DNA of 64,000 bases from Clostridiales bacterium (GCA_017478485.1 JAFVDI010000020.1:110956-174955); one strand, 5' to 3'. Counted from the stretch's first letter, positions 1-9,700 are shown. A program made the numbers and translations. The notes: generated from the sequence alone by a model not told the origin.

Positions 1-880
1 AGATCCAGACCGTCATGTCGCCGTCGTAATCTTTGACGGAGCGCTTGAAAGAATCAAGCCTGTCATAGAAATCGTCGACCATGTCGTCTGCATCCTTGAT
101 GCCGTAATCGGTGTTGGAGAAGCTCTTGAGAAGGAATGATTCGAGATCCCTGTCATGCTTTGCGGCGGTTACGAACTGTGACGCTGCTTCTGCCAGTGAC
201 TTTCTGTCGAAATCGAGTGTTACGACGGTGCAGCTGATCTGCTGTCCGCCTGCCATGATGCGGTCATTTGAAGTGGAGACGCGGGCATTGTCCATGAGGG
301 ATGTGACAAGGAGTCTCTGATAGGTCCTGGCAAGTTTGGCGTACTCTTTCGAAAGATCCTTGTTGCCTGCGACAGTTTTGTCGAGCCTCAGGAGATACTC
401 GTAGAGGTTCTTGTCCATCTCGACCTTTTCGTCAGGATTCTCGGGATCGAATATCGATCCGGGAAGGTTCTTCTGGATCTTTCTGACCGAAACGCCGTAG
501 GGCTTGCTGCCGATCCGGGGTGATTCGAAACTGAAGTCGTTTCCGTTGAATGCACCCTTGAAACTTGCTACGGTATCCCTGCCTTCCTTAATCTTTCCTG
601 AAGCTGCAAATCTCATGCGCGAAAAGTCGGTATATACCTTCAGTTCGGCATCGGCGTCTTTATCTGAAAGAGGCGCGAGATTGCCGCTTAAAGTTATTGA
701 ACCGCCGTTGAGGAGGTTTCTTATGTAGCTGACGGATTCGATCCCGGAAATATCCCTTGCGGTGTTGGCCAAAGCGCCTTCGGCAAGGCTCCTGGGATTG
801 TTTGATGCATTAACGCAGATGATGATCAACAGCAGGATGATCAGGGCGGCTGCTCCTGCCAGAATACCTTTCTTTTTCAT
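1..880 (-). CDS. Membrane-anchored hypothetical protein, 3' end cut by window edge
   Basis: An open frame runs on the minus strand from ATG at 880 to the window edge (293 codons, no stop), so the C-terminus is missing. The start is backed by a GGGGGAG ribosome site 7 nt upstream. The N-terminus is MKKKG followed by a hydrophobic segment of about 18 residues (rich in Ile and Leu), which looks like a signal anchor. The rest is soluble and extracytoplasmic by inference, with no cysteine lipobox seen. I do not recognise the family; charged, beta-rich segments resemble the many uncharacterised surface-anchored proteins of Clostridia. It is divergent from the glycosyltransferase starting near 988. 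A minus-strand extended -10 lies at 918-926. That it is a real gene is well supported; its function is unknown. Confidence 0.8.
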   Translation of the reverse strand, partial: MKKKGILAGAAALIILLLIIICVNASNNPRSLAEGALANTARDISGIESVSYIRNLLNGGSITLSGNLAPLSDKDADAELKVYTDFSRMRFAASGKIKEGRDTVASFKGAFNGNDFSFESPRIGSKPYGVSVRKIQKNLPGSIFDPENPDEKVEMDKNLYEYLLRLDKTVAGNKDLSKEYAKLARTYQRLLVTSLMDNARVSTSNDRIMAGGQQISCTVVTLDFDRKSLAEAASQFVTAAKHDRDLESFLLKSFSNTDYGIKDADDMVDDFYDRLDSFKRSVKDYDGDMTVWI

Positions 881-917
881 CGTATATCTCCCCCGGAATA
901 TGCTGAAAATCAAGAAA

Positions 918-926
918 ATTATAACA
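918..926 (-). promoter_or_regulatory. Extended -10 promoter for the gene starting at 880
   Basis: On the minus strand this reads TGTTATAAT, a full TGn extended -10 with a perfect TATAAT, 38 nt before the start codon. No good -35 lies 17 nt upstream, which fits an extended -10 promoter. Confidence 0.5.
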
Positions 927-987
927 GATTTGGAAGGTCCTTTGGGGCGTATTGAAAACAGGCGTCTTCAAGTCTATTATTTTTGAT

Positions 988-2733
988 ATGGTCACAAAGA
1001 AAAAAGAAATCACAAGTTTAGGACCGTCGTTCCTTTTAGTTACGGCAGCGGTCCTTTTCATTTATTTCGTCACCTTCATGACCGCATCGAACCTGAGAGC
1101 GGGGAAGACTGCTCTTCTGTTCGGCGTGTTCGTTTCTTTCTGCGGTTTTTATACGGTGAGCCGGATCAAGGACATGAAGACGGGACTGCTCGGCTTTGCT
1201 GCGGGAATTCCCTGCGGGACCGTGTCGTACTTTGCTCTTAAAGCGGCTTTTGATTCGGTCAACAGAATGACCATCGAATGCTTCGGGATCATGATGAGAT
1301 TCCTTCTCTGGGGCGGCATCGGCTCTGTTGTCCTGATGTGCGTACTGCTTATCTGCGCGAAAAAGTTTAAGACCGAAGATGCCGTAACTGCCGTGCTCCT
1401 GGCAGGTTTCGTCCTCCGTACGGTAATGGTCGTCTTCACACCCATGAATTATTTCCAGCATGACGTATCCGGATTCGGAGGCGGATTCGAGGGCTTCCAT
1501 GACGATTACATCATGTACATCTACGAGCACTGGTCGCTTCCGGTCAATGACGTAAGAGATCTGGGTCAGCTCTACCATCCGCCGCTCCATCACGCACTGT
1601 GTGCCATTTTCTTAAAGCTTCACTCGTTCCTTTTCCCGGCTTTCGAAGGTGAGATCAACGTTCTTAAAACGCTCCCGTTCCTTTATACAAGCTGGCTCGT
1701 ATTGTTCAGCCATAGGATACTTAAGCATTTTAAGATCGGCGGCGCTCCGCTGGCCATCTCACTTGCGTTTATCAGCTTCCATCCGCAGCTTGTCTTCCTC
1801 GCTATCCAGATCAACAACGATGCGCTGATGAACATGCTGTTCGTCGCATCGATATATCTTGCGCTCAAATGGCACGAGAAGCCCGAGCTTACGACGATAC
1901 TCTTTACCGCGCTCACGATCGGCTGCGCCATGATGGCCAAGATCTCAGGCGGCCTTGTCGCGATACCTGTTGCACTCCTGTTCCTTTGCAAATTGATCGC
2001 GGCAATAAGGAAGAAGGCCGGCATCAAGACGGGAGAACTGGTAAAGCAGTTCGTGTTCTTCGGATTTCTTGTATTTCCGCTTGGACTGTGGTTCCCTCTG
2101 AAGAATTACATTATGCACGGCGTTCCGTTTACATATGTTTTCCGGATCGAGTCCACCGCGCATCAGGATCTTTGGATGTTTCCGGCGTGGCAGCGTCTTT
2201 TCGCGCCATCCGCAGAGTCTCTGAAGACGCCTTTCATGGTGATGAACAATACGGATCCCGCGGTTGATTACAATATCTTCGTTTCTCTGATCAAGACATC
2301 GCTTTTCGACGAGAGGCACTTTGAGGACGGATATCTCATCAATACGGGACGCGTAATGGTGGCGCTTGCAGCTGCCGTTGCCCTGGCATGCATCTGCTGT
2401 GCCGTTTTCGTCATCATAAGACTGATCAGGCAGAAGAAGATGACGGTTCCTTTCGCATCGATCCTGATACTGTGCGTGACCATGTGCATAAGCTACATGA
2501 ACTACTGTCTCGGATATCAGATCACGAGCACGGAGAGCCTCAGGTTCATCATCCCGGTGCTCCTGCCGGCAGGCCTCTTCTTCGGAATGACACTACAGGA
2601 ACTGAAGAAAAAGAATCCGGCCAAAGTCATCATCGCGGTCGTCATAGTGCTTTTCATCTACGGAGTATTTGCATTCTACGGTTCTTATGCCGAATACAGG
2701 CCCGTATGGGAAGCATTCATAAAGCCCGCATAA
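988..2733 (+). CDS. Polytopic GT-C-type glycosyltransferase (family 39-like)
   Basis: 581 residues with about 12 hydrophobic segments spread over the whole length. An acidic loop near residues 150-185 (HDVSG... FHDDY, then LYHPPLHH) resembles the Asp-containing first outer loop of GT-C glycosyltransferases of the PMT/ArnT type, which move sugars from polyprenyl-phosphate donors to lipids or proteins outside the membrane. A conserved-looking block (SFHPQLVF, then INNDALMN) follows, as in that superfamily. The substrate cannot be told. The start is uncertain: ATG at 988 has no clear ribosome site, and an in-frame TTG at 952 with a weak GGGG upstream would add 12 residues. It is a single gene, divergent from the gene at 880. 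Confidence 0.75.
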   Translation: MVTKKKEITSLGPSFLLVTAAVLFIYFVTFMTASNLRAGKTALLFGVFVSFCGFYTVSRIKDMKTGLLGFAAGIPCGTVSYFALKAAFDSVNRMTIECFGIMMRFLLWGGIGSVVLMCVLLICAKKFKTEDAVTAVLLAGFVLRTVMVVFTPMNYFQHDVSGFGGGFEGFHDDYIMYIYEHWSLPVNDVRDLGQLYHPPLHHALCAIFLKLHSFLFPAFEGEINVLKTLPFLYTSWLVLFSHRILKHFKIGGAPLAISLAFISFHPQLVFLAIQINNDALMNMLFVASIYLALKWHEKPELTTILFTALTIGCAMMAKISGGLVAIPVALLFLCKLIAAIRKKAGIKTGELVKQFVFFGFLVFPLGLWFPLKNYIMHGVPFTYVFRIESTAHQDLWMFPAWQRLFAPSAESLKTPFMVMNNTDPAVDYNIFVSLIKTSLFDERHFEDGYLINTGRVMVALAAAVALACICCAVFVIIRLIRQKKMTVPFASILILCVTMCISYMNYCLGYQITSTESLRFIIPVLLPAGLFFGMTLQELKKKNPAKVIIAVVIVLFIYGVFAFYGSYAEYRPVWEAFIKPA

Positions 2734-2769
2734 AAGCCGCATCTTAAATTTTTATTATTAGTGCCGTCA

Positions 2770-2778
2770 TGCTATAAT
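2770..2778 (+). promoter_or_regulatory. Extended -10 promoter for the SseB-like gene
   Basis: TGCTATAAT with perfect -10 hexamer at 2773-2778, 34 nt before the ATG at 2813. The -35 region is only T-rich. The position and the extended motif together make it plausible. Confidence 0.5.
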
Positions 2779-2812
2779 CCTTTCTGTAAAAAATTCAAAG
2801 GGGACCTTTTTA

Positions 2813-4225
2813 ATGGCACTTTTCGGAAAGAAAAAGCAGGACGAGAATAATTCCGAGGACAAGAAGCTCGAAGCGGCACAGAAGTCCAAGGAGATGGATA
2901 TAATCCTCCAGGCACGTCAGGAGGAAGAGGAAGCGCGTCAGGCCAGGATCGCAGAGCGCGAGGCTGAGCAGGAGAAGTTTAAGAGCGAGCTCCAGGCTGA
3001 TATCGAAAAAGCCGCTGATGCCGCAAAAGAAGTCATCGGCATGTATCCTGCAAGAGCAGGCGAAGAGCGTTTCTTCATGCTCGTTGAGACACATGTTTAT
3101 ACCGACATGGCCGATCCCGAAGATGAGATCGTAAAGGGAATCCTGCGTGGAAAAGTCAGGAAGGGACAGGAGATCCTCGTTCTTTCCGGACTCGATTCAA
3201 TGAACAAGGTTACGGTAAATGCTATCCGCAACGACGACCGCGAAATGCTCGAAGAAGCATGTAACGAGATCGTTGAACTCGAGCTCTCAAAGGGTGATTT
3301 CAAGGACCCCGATTCCCCGGATGAGCAGAACGAATCCAGGATCATGACATATGCGGTCCTTACGAACCTTCCCGAGGAAGAAGGGATCTCGGAAGGCGTC
3401 CGTCTTCCTGCAATGCTCTGCGAATTCTCAAGATTCCAGGGCGACCAGGAGTATTTCGGCCAGCTTATGAATGCTGCAATGACATCCGAATTCGCAGTTC
3501 CCGCAAAGGTCTCCGGCGGCAGCACGAGCCAGAGGAAAGTTTCTTTTGCCGGCATGCGCAGCGAGAACTCCGACGGTAAGCCCATGCTCCCCGCATTTAC
3601 TTCCGTCAAGGCATTTGAGAAGCACAAGGACATGCTCGCAAAGGCAGGCGGCTTCAACAGCGCGCTCAAGCTCGATTATTCACAGCTTTGCGGCGTTGCA
3701 AGAGACGACAACCACGGCGGCGCGGTCATCGATCCGCTCGGCCCCGTTATCTTTGCGCTCCCCAAGGAAGTGCTCGACACTTCAGTAAAGACCGTTCAGT
3801 TCCATGCGCTTTTCGGCCAGAACAAGATCGCCGAGAAGTTCGTACCCGGAGAGGGCGAATCCGCATCTGAACCTGCAAGGCCCGCTCAGAGACTCAGGGA
3901 ATACAGCGTAACCAATCCCGTTCCGGGCGGTGAATATACATTCATCGAGGATGCCGTAAAGAAATACGCGGGTTCCCAGGCTGATATCGCAAAGCTCTGC
4001 ATAGTCGTCATCATCGCACAGGATGACCCGTCAGACAGGGCTTATGTCTGCATCATCGACTGTCCAAAAGAAAAGTTCAACATGCACTGCAAGGCGATCG
4101 AGTCCAAGGTAAGCCCTTTCCTTAAGGCGATCAGAAAGATCCAGTTCCGTCCTTATGAGAAGGAGAAGTTCAGCGGAGAGTTCTTCGAAAGATATCCCTG
4201 GACTTATAACAAACTCGGTTTCTGA
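2813..4225 (+). CDS. SseB-domain protein with a translation-factor-like beta-barrel insert
   Basis: 470 residues, with AAAGGGGA ahead of the ATG. The first ~65 residues are very charged (Lys/Glu/Gln) and probably form a coiled coil. Residues about 85-140 (ETHVYTD, then GILRGKVRKGQEI) resemble domain 2 of EF-Tu-like GTPases, a beta barrel, but no GTPase domain is present. Residues about 255-350 (LPAFTS, then VIDPLGPVIFALPK) match the SseB N-terminal family (serine-sensitivity enhancing B), and the last ~100 residues fit the SseB C-terminal domain. SseB-like proteins are often genomic neighbours of secretion or immunity genes, but the biochemical role is unknown. The gene appears monocistronic with its own extended -10. 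The domain calls are by eye. Confidence 0.7.
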   Translation: MALFGKKKQDENNSEDKKLEAAQKSKEMDIILQARQEEEEARQARIAEREAEQEKFKSELQADIEKAADAAKEVIGMYPARAGEERFFMLVETHVYTDMADPEDEIVKGILRGKVRKGQEILVLSGLDSMNKVTVNAIRNDDREMLEEACNEIVELELSKGDFKDPDSPDEQNESRIMTYAVLTNLPEEEGISEGVRLPAMLCEFSRFQGDQEYFGQLMNAAMTSEFAVPAKVSGGSTSQRKVSFAGMRSENSDGKPMLPAFTSVKAFEKHKDMLAKAGGFNSALKLDYSQLCGVARDDNHGGAVIDPLGPVIFALPKEVLDTSVKTVQFHALFGQNKIAEKFVPGEGESASEPARPAQRLREYSVTNPVPGGEYTFIEDAVKKYAGSQADIAKLCIVVIIAQDDPSDRAYVCIIDCPKEKFNMHCKAIESKVSPFLKAIRKIQFRPYEKEKFSGEFFERYPWTYNKLGF

Positions 4226-4289
4226 AGCACGATTAACACAGATTCTTCGAAAAATTAACATCTTCTATAAACAAAATCCTGTTGCTGCG

Positions 4290-4298
4290 TGATAGAAT
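4290..4298 (+). promoter_or_regulatory. Extended -10 promoter for the ABC exporter gene
   Basis: TGATAGAAT (TGn plus TAGAAT at 4293-4298), 44 nt before the ATG at 4343, with no convincing -35. It fits the pattern of extended -10 sites elsewhere in the window. Confidence 0.4.
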
Positions 4299-4342
4299 CT
4301 CTCACGGGATAGATCCATTTAATCTTTTAAGGGAATAAGAAG

Positions 4343-7300
4343 ATGCTTCAAATCAAAGATATCCGTAAGGAATACAAGACTGGAAATCTTGTACAGAAGG
4401 CGCTTGACGGCGTTTCGTTAAATCTGCGCGACAATGAATTCGTGGCGATCCTGGGACCTTCGGGCTCCGGCAAGACCACGCTCTTAAACATCATCGGCGG
4501 TCTGGACCGCTACGATTCCGGCGACGTTATAATCAACGGCGTTTCAACGAAGAAATACAGGGACAGGGACTGGGATGCTTACCGCAACCACACGATAGGC
4601 TTTGTTTTCCAGAGCTACAACCTGATCCCTCACCAGACGGTCCTCGCAAATGTCGAGCTCGCGCTCACCATCTCCGGCATCAGCGGCAAACAGAGGCGCG
4701 AAAAGGCTTTGGCAGCGCTCGATAAGGTTGGTCTCAGGGAACAGGCCCACAAGAAGCCGAACCAGATGTCAGGCGGCCAGATGCAGCGTGTTGCCATCGC
4801 AAGAGCGCTGGTAAATGACCCCGATATCCTCCTGGCTGACGAACCGACAGGAGCGCTCGATTCGGATACCAGCGTACAGGTCATGGACCTTCTTAAGGAA
4901 GTCGCCAAGGACAGGCTCGTCGTCATGGTCACCCACAACCCCGAGCTCGCAATGGAATACGCGACCAGGATCGTAAGGGTAAAAGACGGCAAGATCATCG
5001 ATGACAGCGATCCTTTCAAGGTTGAGGAATCCGTCCTCAAAGCTCCGGTACACAGACGTCTCGGCAAGGCATCGATGAACTTTTTCACGGCGCTCGCGCT
5101 GAGCTTCAACAACCTTCTTACCAAGAAGACCAGGACCATTCTGGTTGCTTTTGCAGGCTCGATCGGCATCATCGGCATCGCGCTGATCATGTCTCTTTCC
5201 AACGGCGTCAACAAGTATATCGATGACACTGAGAAGAAGACGCTGTCTCAGTATCCGATCCAGATCGAAAAGTCGTCGATCTCGCTGATGCAGCTCATGA
5301 TGGTCAGCACTGACACGTGGAAGCCGGGCGAACCCGGAACGGTCACCGAGATCCCGAGCGTCAGTCAGATCCTTTCGACCGTAAAGACAAACGACCTCAT
5401 TTCGCTCAAGGATCATTTCGACACTAAGGCGCCCGAGATCTATGATCTGACGAACGGCATTGAGTATAAATATTCCCTGCAGCCGCAGATCTTCGATTTC
5501 GACGGCAAGACAGGCGATTTCAGGCAGGTCAACCCGAACGAGGACTTCGCTTCCATGGGCATGCAGTCTTCGAGCATGTTTACGAGCGCCTATTCGATGA
5601 ATGTCTTTTTCGAACTTCCGGAAAAAGACGATCTCTACATCAACCAGTACGACATAAAGTGCGGAAGGTGGCCCGAGAATTCCAGCGAGGCGGTCCTCGT
5701 CCTCAACCAGAACGGAGCCGTAAGCGATTACATCATCTATGTTTTCGGCCTCAGGGACAGAAAAGAACTCGACCGTATGATCACCGACTTTTCGAACGGC
5801 AAGAAGGTATCTGCCGATCAGGAGCGCTACACATGGCAGTACGAGGCGTTCATGGGCAAGAGCTTCAAGGTCGTTCCGGCTTTTGAATTCTACAAGTACG
5901 ACAGTACCCACGAGATATATTCCGACATGAGAAAAGACAAGGACTTCATGAAGCCAGTCCTGAACAAAGCGCGTGAACTCAAGATCGTGGGCATCATGCA
6001 GCCCAAGGACGGCGAGGACATCCAGATGCTGAATTCCGGCATCTATTACGGAAAGAACCTCGTTGAAGAGCTCAGGGCCATGTCCGAGGATGCCGCAGTC
6101 GTAAAGGCGCAACTCAAGGACCGCAATGTCAATGTCCTCACCGGAGTCAGGTTCGATGAGGAGAATGAGGACTTCGACATGGGCGACATGTTCTCGGTCG
6201 ATGAGAATAAGATGAAGGATGCATTCAAGTTCGATGAGAACAAGCTCAAGATCGACAAGAAAAAGCTTGGAAATCTCGGCAACCTCGATTTCGCAAAAGA
6301 GCTTTCGAATGCAATGCCCAAGATGTCATCCAAGGACATGACCTCACTTCTCAAGAACATAAAGCTTGAAGTGAACCAGGAAGAGCTCGGAAAGCTCATG
6401 ACCAACGTAATGAACGGCTATCTTGCTTATGCCTCCAAGGATCCGAAAACGAATTACGCCAACATGCCCGAGGCTTTCAGGACCTACATGAATTCCGCGG
6501 AAGGCAAGGCGCTTATCCGCGAGCAGATCATGAAGATCATCAAAGACAGCGTCGGCGATGTCTCGCAAAAGGCCGTCAAAAAGGCTGAAACGGCGATCAT
6601 GGACGGTTTTGCCGAGTATGCCGCAAAGCACGGCTGGGATCTTTCGACCGGCAACATTACGCAGTACATGTCGCAGTATCTGAGCTCCGACGAGGGCAGG
6701 AAACTCGCGCAGAAGCAGTTTAATTCAGTAACTGACGAGATAATCGGAAACGTAAAGATCTCCGACAAGCAGATGTCTGCTTTCGTAAAGGCACTGGTAA
6801 ACGGCTACCAGAAGTATGCCGAGTCACATGACGCTCCGGATCCGAAGCGCCTGGCGAAGTCATTTGCCGCATACGCCCAGAGCAAGGAAGGTTCCAAGCT
6901 CATCACCAACGGTGCCAGAAAAGCCGTAAATTCCGACGCGATAATGAAGCAGGTTACCAAGAACGTCAACGCGTATTCTGCATCCATGGGCAAACAGATG
7001 GCCAAGGCCATGGAGAACATCTTTAAGAAGATCGCTGCCCAGATCGGAAAGAACATCACTTCCGCAATGAAGAGCACGTTCTCGAATCTCGGAGACGCTT
7101 TCCTTATTGATAAAGACGCGATGGCCGCTGCTTTCTCGATGAATATGGACGAGTCCCAGCTCGAGTCTTTCATGGCTGAGATGATGGGCGGCAAAACGAC
7201 TTCTGCCGAATCAAACCTCTCTTCATTCGGTTACCGCGCAGCCGACGATCTCTCCTCGATAACGATCTACCCGAAGGATTTCGAGAGCAAGGACCAGATC

Positions 7301-7834
7301 GTCAAGATAATCGAGGATTACAACAAATCTGTCGAGAATCAGAAGAATGAAGACGATGAGGACATGTCGATCACTTATACCGACATCGTCGGCGCTCTCA
7401 TGAAGTCAGTCACAAAGATCGTCAACACGATCTCTTATGTCCTCATAGCTTTCGTTGCGATCTCGCTCGTGGTCTCATCCATCATGATCGGCGTCATCAC
7501 ATACATAAGCGTTCTCGAGCGCCGCAAGGAGATAGGCATCCTGCGTGCCATGGGCGCATCGAAGATGAATGTCGCACAGGTATTCAACGCGGAGACCGTC
7601 ATCACCGGATTCCTTGCAGGAATCCTGGGCGTCGGCATTTCTCTGATACTCCTGATACCCGGAAACTATCTGATCCATACGATCGGCGATACTGAAGCGG
7701 TCAATGCCGCTCTGCCCCCGCTGGCTGCCTTTGCGCTGATCTTCCTGAGCATCATCCTGACGCTCATCGGAGGACTCATACCCTCAAGGACGGCTTCCAA
7801 ACAGGATCCTGTTACCGCTTTGAGAAGCGAATGA
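4343..7834 (+). CDS. Fused ABC ATPase/permease of the MacB-FtsX type with very large outer domain
   Basis: 1163 residues. Residues 1-220 are a LolD/MacB-like ATPase: Walker A 38-46 (GPSGSGKTT), signature MSGGQMQ at 142-148, Walker B ILLADE 162-167, His198. A membrane helix follows at about 265-290, then a soluble, presumably extracytoplasmic region of ~730 residues, then three C-terminal helices carrying the FtsX/MacB permease motif (LERRKEIGILRAMGAS). The family (type VII ABC, mechanotransmission) powers export or envelope remodelling rather than classical transport across the bilayer. The outer domain is several times larger than in MacB and holds three repeats of about 63-66 residues (6415-6910). 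The ribosome site AAGGGA precedes the ATG. A single gene; the substrate is unknown. Confidence 0.9.
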   Translation: MLQIKDIRKEYKTGNLVQKALDGVSLNLRDNEFVAILGPSGSGKTTLLNIIGGLDRYDSGDVIINGVSTKKYRDRDWDAYRNHTIGFVFQSYNLIPHQTVLANVELALTISGISGKQRREKALAALDKVGLREQAHKKPNQMSGGQMQRVAIARALVNDPDILLADEPTGALDSDTSVQVMDLLKEVAKDRLVVMVTHNPELAMEYATRIVRVKDGKIIDDSDPFKVEESVLKAPVHRRLGKASMNFFTALALSFNNLLTKKTRTILVAFAGSIGIIGIALIMSLSNGVNKYIDDTEKKTLSQYPIQIEKSSISLMQLMMVSTDTWKPGEPGTVTEIPSVSQILSTVKTNDLISLKDHFDTKAPEIYDLTNGIEYKYSLQPQIFDFDGKTGDFRQVNPNEDFASMGMQSSSMFTSAYSMNVFFELPEKDDLYINQYDIKCGRWPENSSEAVLVLNQNGAVSDYIIYVFGLRDRKELDRMITDFSNGKKVSADQERYTWQYEAFMGKSFKVVPAFEFYKYDSTHEIYSDMRKDKDFMKPVLNKARELKIVGIMQPKDGEDIQMLNSGIYYGKNLVEELRAMSEDAAVVKAQLKDRNVNVLTGVRFDEENEDFDMGDMFSVDENKMKDAFKFDENKLKIDKKKLGNLGNLDFAKELSNAMPKMSSKDMTSLLKNIKLEVNQEELGKLMTNVMNGYLAYASKDPKTNYANMPEAFRTYMNSAEGKALIREQIMKIIKDSVGDVSQKAVKKAETAIMDGFAEYAAKHGWDLSTGNITQYMSQYLSSDEGRKLAQKQFNSVTDEIIGNVKISDKQMSAFVKALVNGYQKYAESHDAPDPKRLAKSFAAYAQSKEGSKLITNGARKAVNSDAIMKQVTKNVNAYSASMGKQMAKAMENIFKKIAAQIGKNITSAMKSTFSNLGDAFLIDKDAMAAAFSMNMDESQLESFMAEMMGGKTTSAESNLSSFGYRAADDLSSITIYPKDFESKDQIVKIIEDYNKSVENQKNEDDEDMSITYTDIVGALMKSVTKIVNTISYVLIAFVAISLVVSSIMIGVITYISVLERRKEIGILRAMGASKMNVAQVFNAETVITGFLAGILGVGISLILLIPGNYLIHTIGDTEAVNAALPPLAAFALIFLSIILTLIGGLIPSRTASKQDPVTALRSE
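6415..6912 (+). repeat. Three tandem protein repeats in the ABC exporter outer domain
   Basis: Translated units share the pattern G-(Y/F)-x-x-Y-A, about 13-18 variable residues, (F/M)-x-x-Y-x-x-S-x-E-G-x-x-L. They begin at about 6415 (GYLAYAS), 6605 (GFAEYAA) and 6803 (GYQKYAE), a spacing of roughly 63-66 residues. The DNA itself is diverged, so this is an old protein duplication. Confidence 0.65.
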
Positions 7835-7841
7835 GTAATTT

Positions 7842-7900
7842 CTGTTCTCCCCGCTTAAGTCCTCCGCGCTTCGCTTGTGCGGAAGTCGCCCGGATAACAG
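7842..7900. other. Long imperfect hairpin between convergent genes
   Basis: Outer arms CTGTTCTCC (7842-7850) and GGATAACAG (7892-7900) pair with one mismatch. An inner TCCGC/GCGGA stem lies at 7863-7867/7879-7883. It lies between the ABC exporter and the convergent diguanylate cyclase gene. No T-run follows on either strand, so a role as intrinsic terminator is unproven. Confidence 0.4.
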
Positions 7901-7935
7901 ATACTACTCTCTAACAATGTTACATTCCGGAAAAA

Positions 7936-9620
7936 TTACAGTCCGTGGCCTTCTTTGAGCTCGTTCTTGCGCTCGTACATGCGGTCATCGGCCAGGCGCT
8001 CTGCGACAACGAGGCTTGCACCGCTTCCGCTTTCGTAGACTGCCATGCCGCAGGCAATAAGAAGAGGGATCTCAGGCTTTTCGACCGTGTTGTATTCGTT
8101 TATGTATTTCTCGAAAAGCTTTAAAGCCTCGTCGTAGTTCTTTCAACTTCGGGTCCCGTCATGATGGCCATGAATTCATCGCCGCCGGTTCTGAAGCACC
8201 ATGTGCCCGGGAAGGTGGCAAATGTCGTCTTGATCGCTTCGGCTGCGGTCAGGATGCGCCTGTCGCCTTCGAGATGACCGTATTTGTCGTTGACTTTCTT
8301 GAGGTCGTTCACGTCAAACTGGACGATGATGCACCTGCCGGATTCGCCGTTCTGGAGGACCTCTTCGCATTCGTTGAAAGCCAGACGGTTTGAAAGCCCC
8401 GTAAGGCCGTCGACTCTTGCGAGTCTTGCCTGGATGTCCGATTCCATGCTCTTGCGGTTTGTTTCGATGATGGAAGTCGTCTCATAGATGAGGAGAACGA
8501 TGAAGAATACCGTGAGGCCGATCCTCGTTGCGGCAGCCGTATCGTCCACCCAGCCGGGCATGTAGTAGCGGACCATGTCGATGATGCCGGTCAGGAACAG
8601 TATGCCGAAACCGAACAGCATGTAGCGGTACCGGTTGTCGCGTTCCTTGTCGAGCTTGAGTTCCCTAATGTACATGAAGATGATGAATCCTACGCAGATG
8701 CCGATTATGGCATGTGAGAGGATGAGAAGGTGATGGAAATCGGTTATGCCGAAGATCATGACAAAAAGACAGACGACAAAGTTGCCCGTTACGAGCCACA
8801 GGATTATCTTTACCAGATGCGAGTTAAGGTTCTCGGTCATGGCGGCGAAATAGATCATCGCAGGCGCGGGCAGGAGTACGAGGCAGAAATGTTCCATGAC
8901 TCTTATCATCGCCGGATTTCCAGTCACAAGGAACATTATGTGCGTCCCCGAATGCGTATAAAGCGCGAGTATTATCGTCATCGTTCCGAGCGCGATCGTC
9001 TCGATCATCTTGAGCGGCCGCTTGTTCTGGAACATGCCGAGGCCTACCAGCATCAGGCCTAGGAACAGTGCCGAGAAGCTTAAGATGAACTTCCAGAAAT
9101 TTCTGTGCAGGATATTCTTGATATATGCAGTGCCTTCCTCCGCGTGGATGCCGCGGAATGAAGTCCATTCGCCCTTCAGAAGTGATTCGTATTCGATCGT
9201 GATCGTGCGGAAACCTTCAAATTCCGGGATGTTAACGACATGGATGTATTCGCCGTAGTACTTTCCGTAGATCCTCAGAAGCTTCGGATGGAAGTCGTAG
9301 ATGAGCTCTTCGTCCAGGTAGATCTTAAAAGTAAGATTATTTGTGGTGAAGCAGAGATCGGCGCCGTTGAAGGTCGTCCAGTCGATCTTTCTGTACATGG
9401 ATATGGAGTTGACCGGATCGAAAACGGGTTTCTCGGGATCGGCCGCCTCATCCTGCCTTACATTGCCGCTGGCGCCTCCGTTGTAAAGCCAGTCAGAGGT
9501 CAGGGGGCGTTTGGGCGTGATAACGTTGCCGTCGGGAATGCTGAACGCGAAGATCAGCCCCAGCATGACTGCGGCAATAAGGACTATAGCAAGATTGACA
9601 TAAGCAAATGATTTATTCAT
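7936..9620 (-). pseudogene. 7TM-type GGDEF diguanylate cyclase, frameshifted near the 3' end
   Basis: The protein starts at ATG 9620 with a signal anchor, an outer domain of ~150 residues, seven or so membrane helices, then a GGDEF domain with DGLTGLSNR and an intact GGDEF motif, so c-di-GMP synthesis is expected. As read, the frame stops at 8121. One missing A in the run at about 8140-8145 breaks the frame. Restoring it continues through 68 further codons to the stop at 7936 and yields the typical end of a GGDEF domain (CGMAVYESG, then ADDRMYERK). It is therefore either a recently broken gene or an assembly error. A TTG two codons upstream (9626) is a less likely start; no strong ribosome site is near. 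It is divergent from the metal-binding lipoprotein gene. Confidence 0.85.
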
Positions 9621-9669
9621 CGGCAATCCGTCGGATCGATGATCGATAGTTTCCCTTAATTACTCATAT

Positions 9670-9678
9670 AGTATAACA
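9670..9678 (-). promoter_or_regulatory. Extended -10 promoter for the GGDEF gene
   Basis: On the minus strand this reads TGTTATACT, TGn plus TATACT, about 50 nt before ATG 9620. No matching -35 at 17 nt. An AAGGGAA lies between the promoter and the gene but too far from the ATG to be its ribosome site. Confidence 0.4.
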
Positions 9679-9700
9679 CGCGTCTGATCAACATTCACAG

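Noticed and set aside
1036..1593. 185-codon minus-strand open frame
   Set aside because: Antisense shadow of the glycosyltransferase gene; hydrophobic segments and motifs are in the plus-strand frame.
4769..6112. 447-codon open frame on the minus strand
   Set aside because: It lies wholly inside the ABC exporter gene on the other strand, has no recognisable motif and no ribosome site; it is a by-product of codon bias.
7842..7900. Intrinsic terminator between convergent genes
   Set aside because: The hairpin is long and imperfect and no T-run follows on either strand, so it is listed only as a structure.
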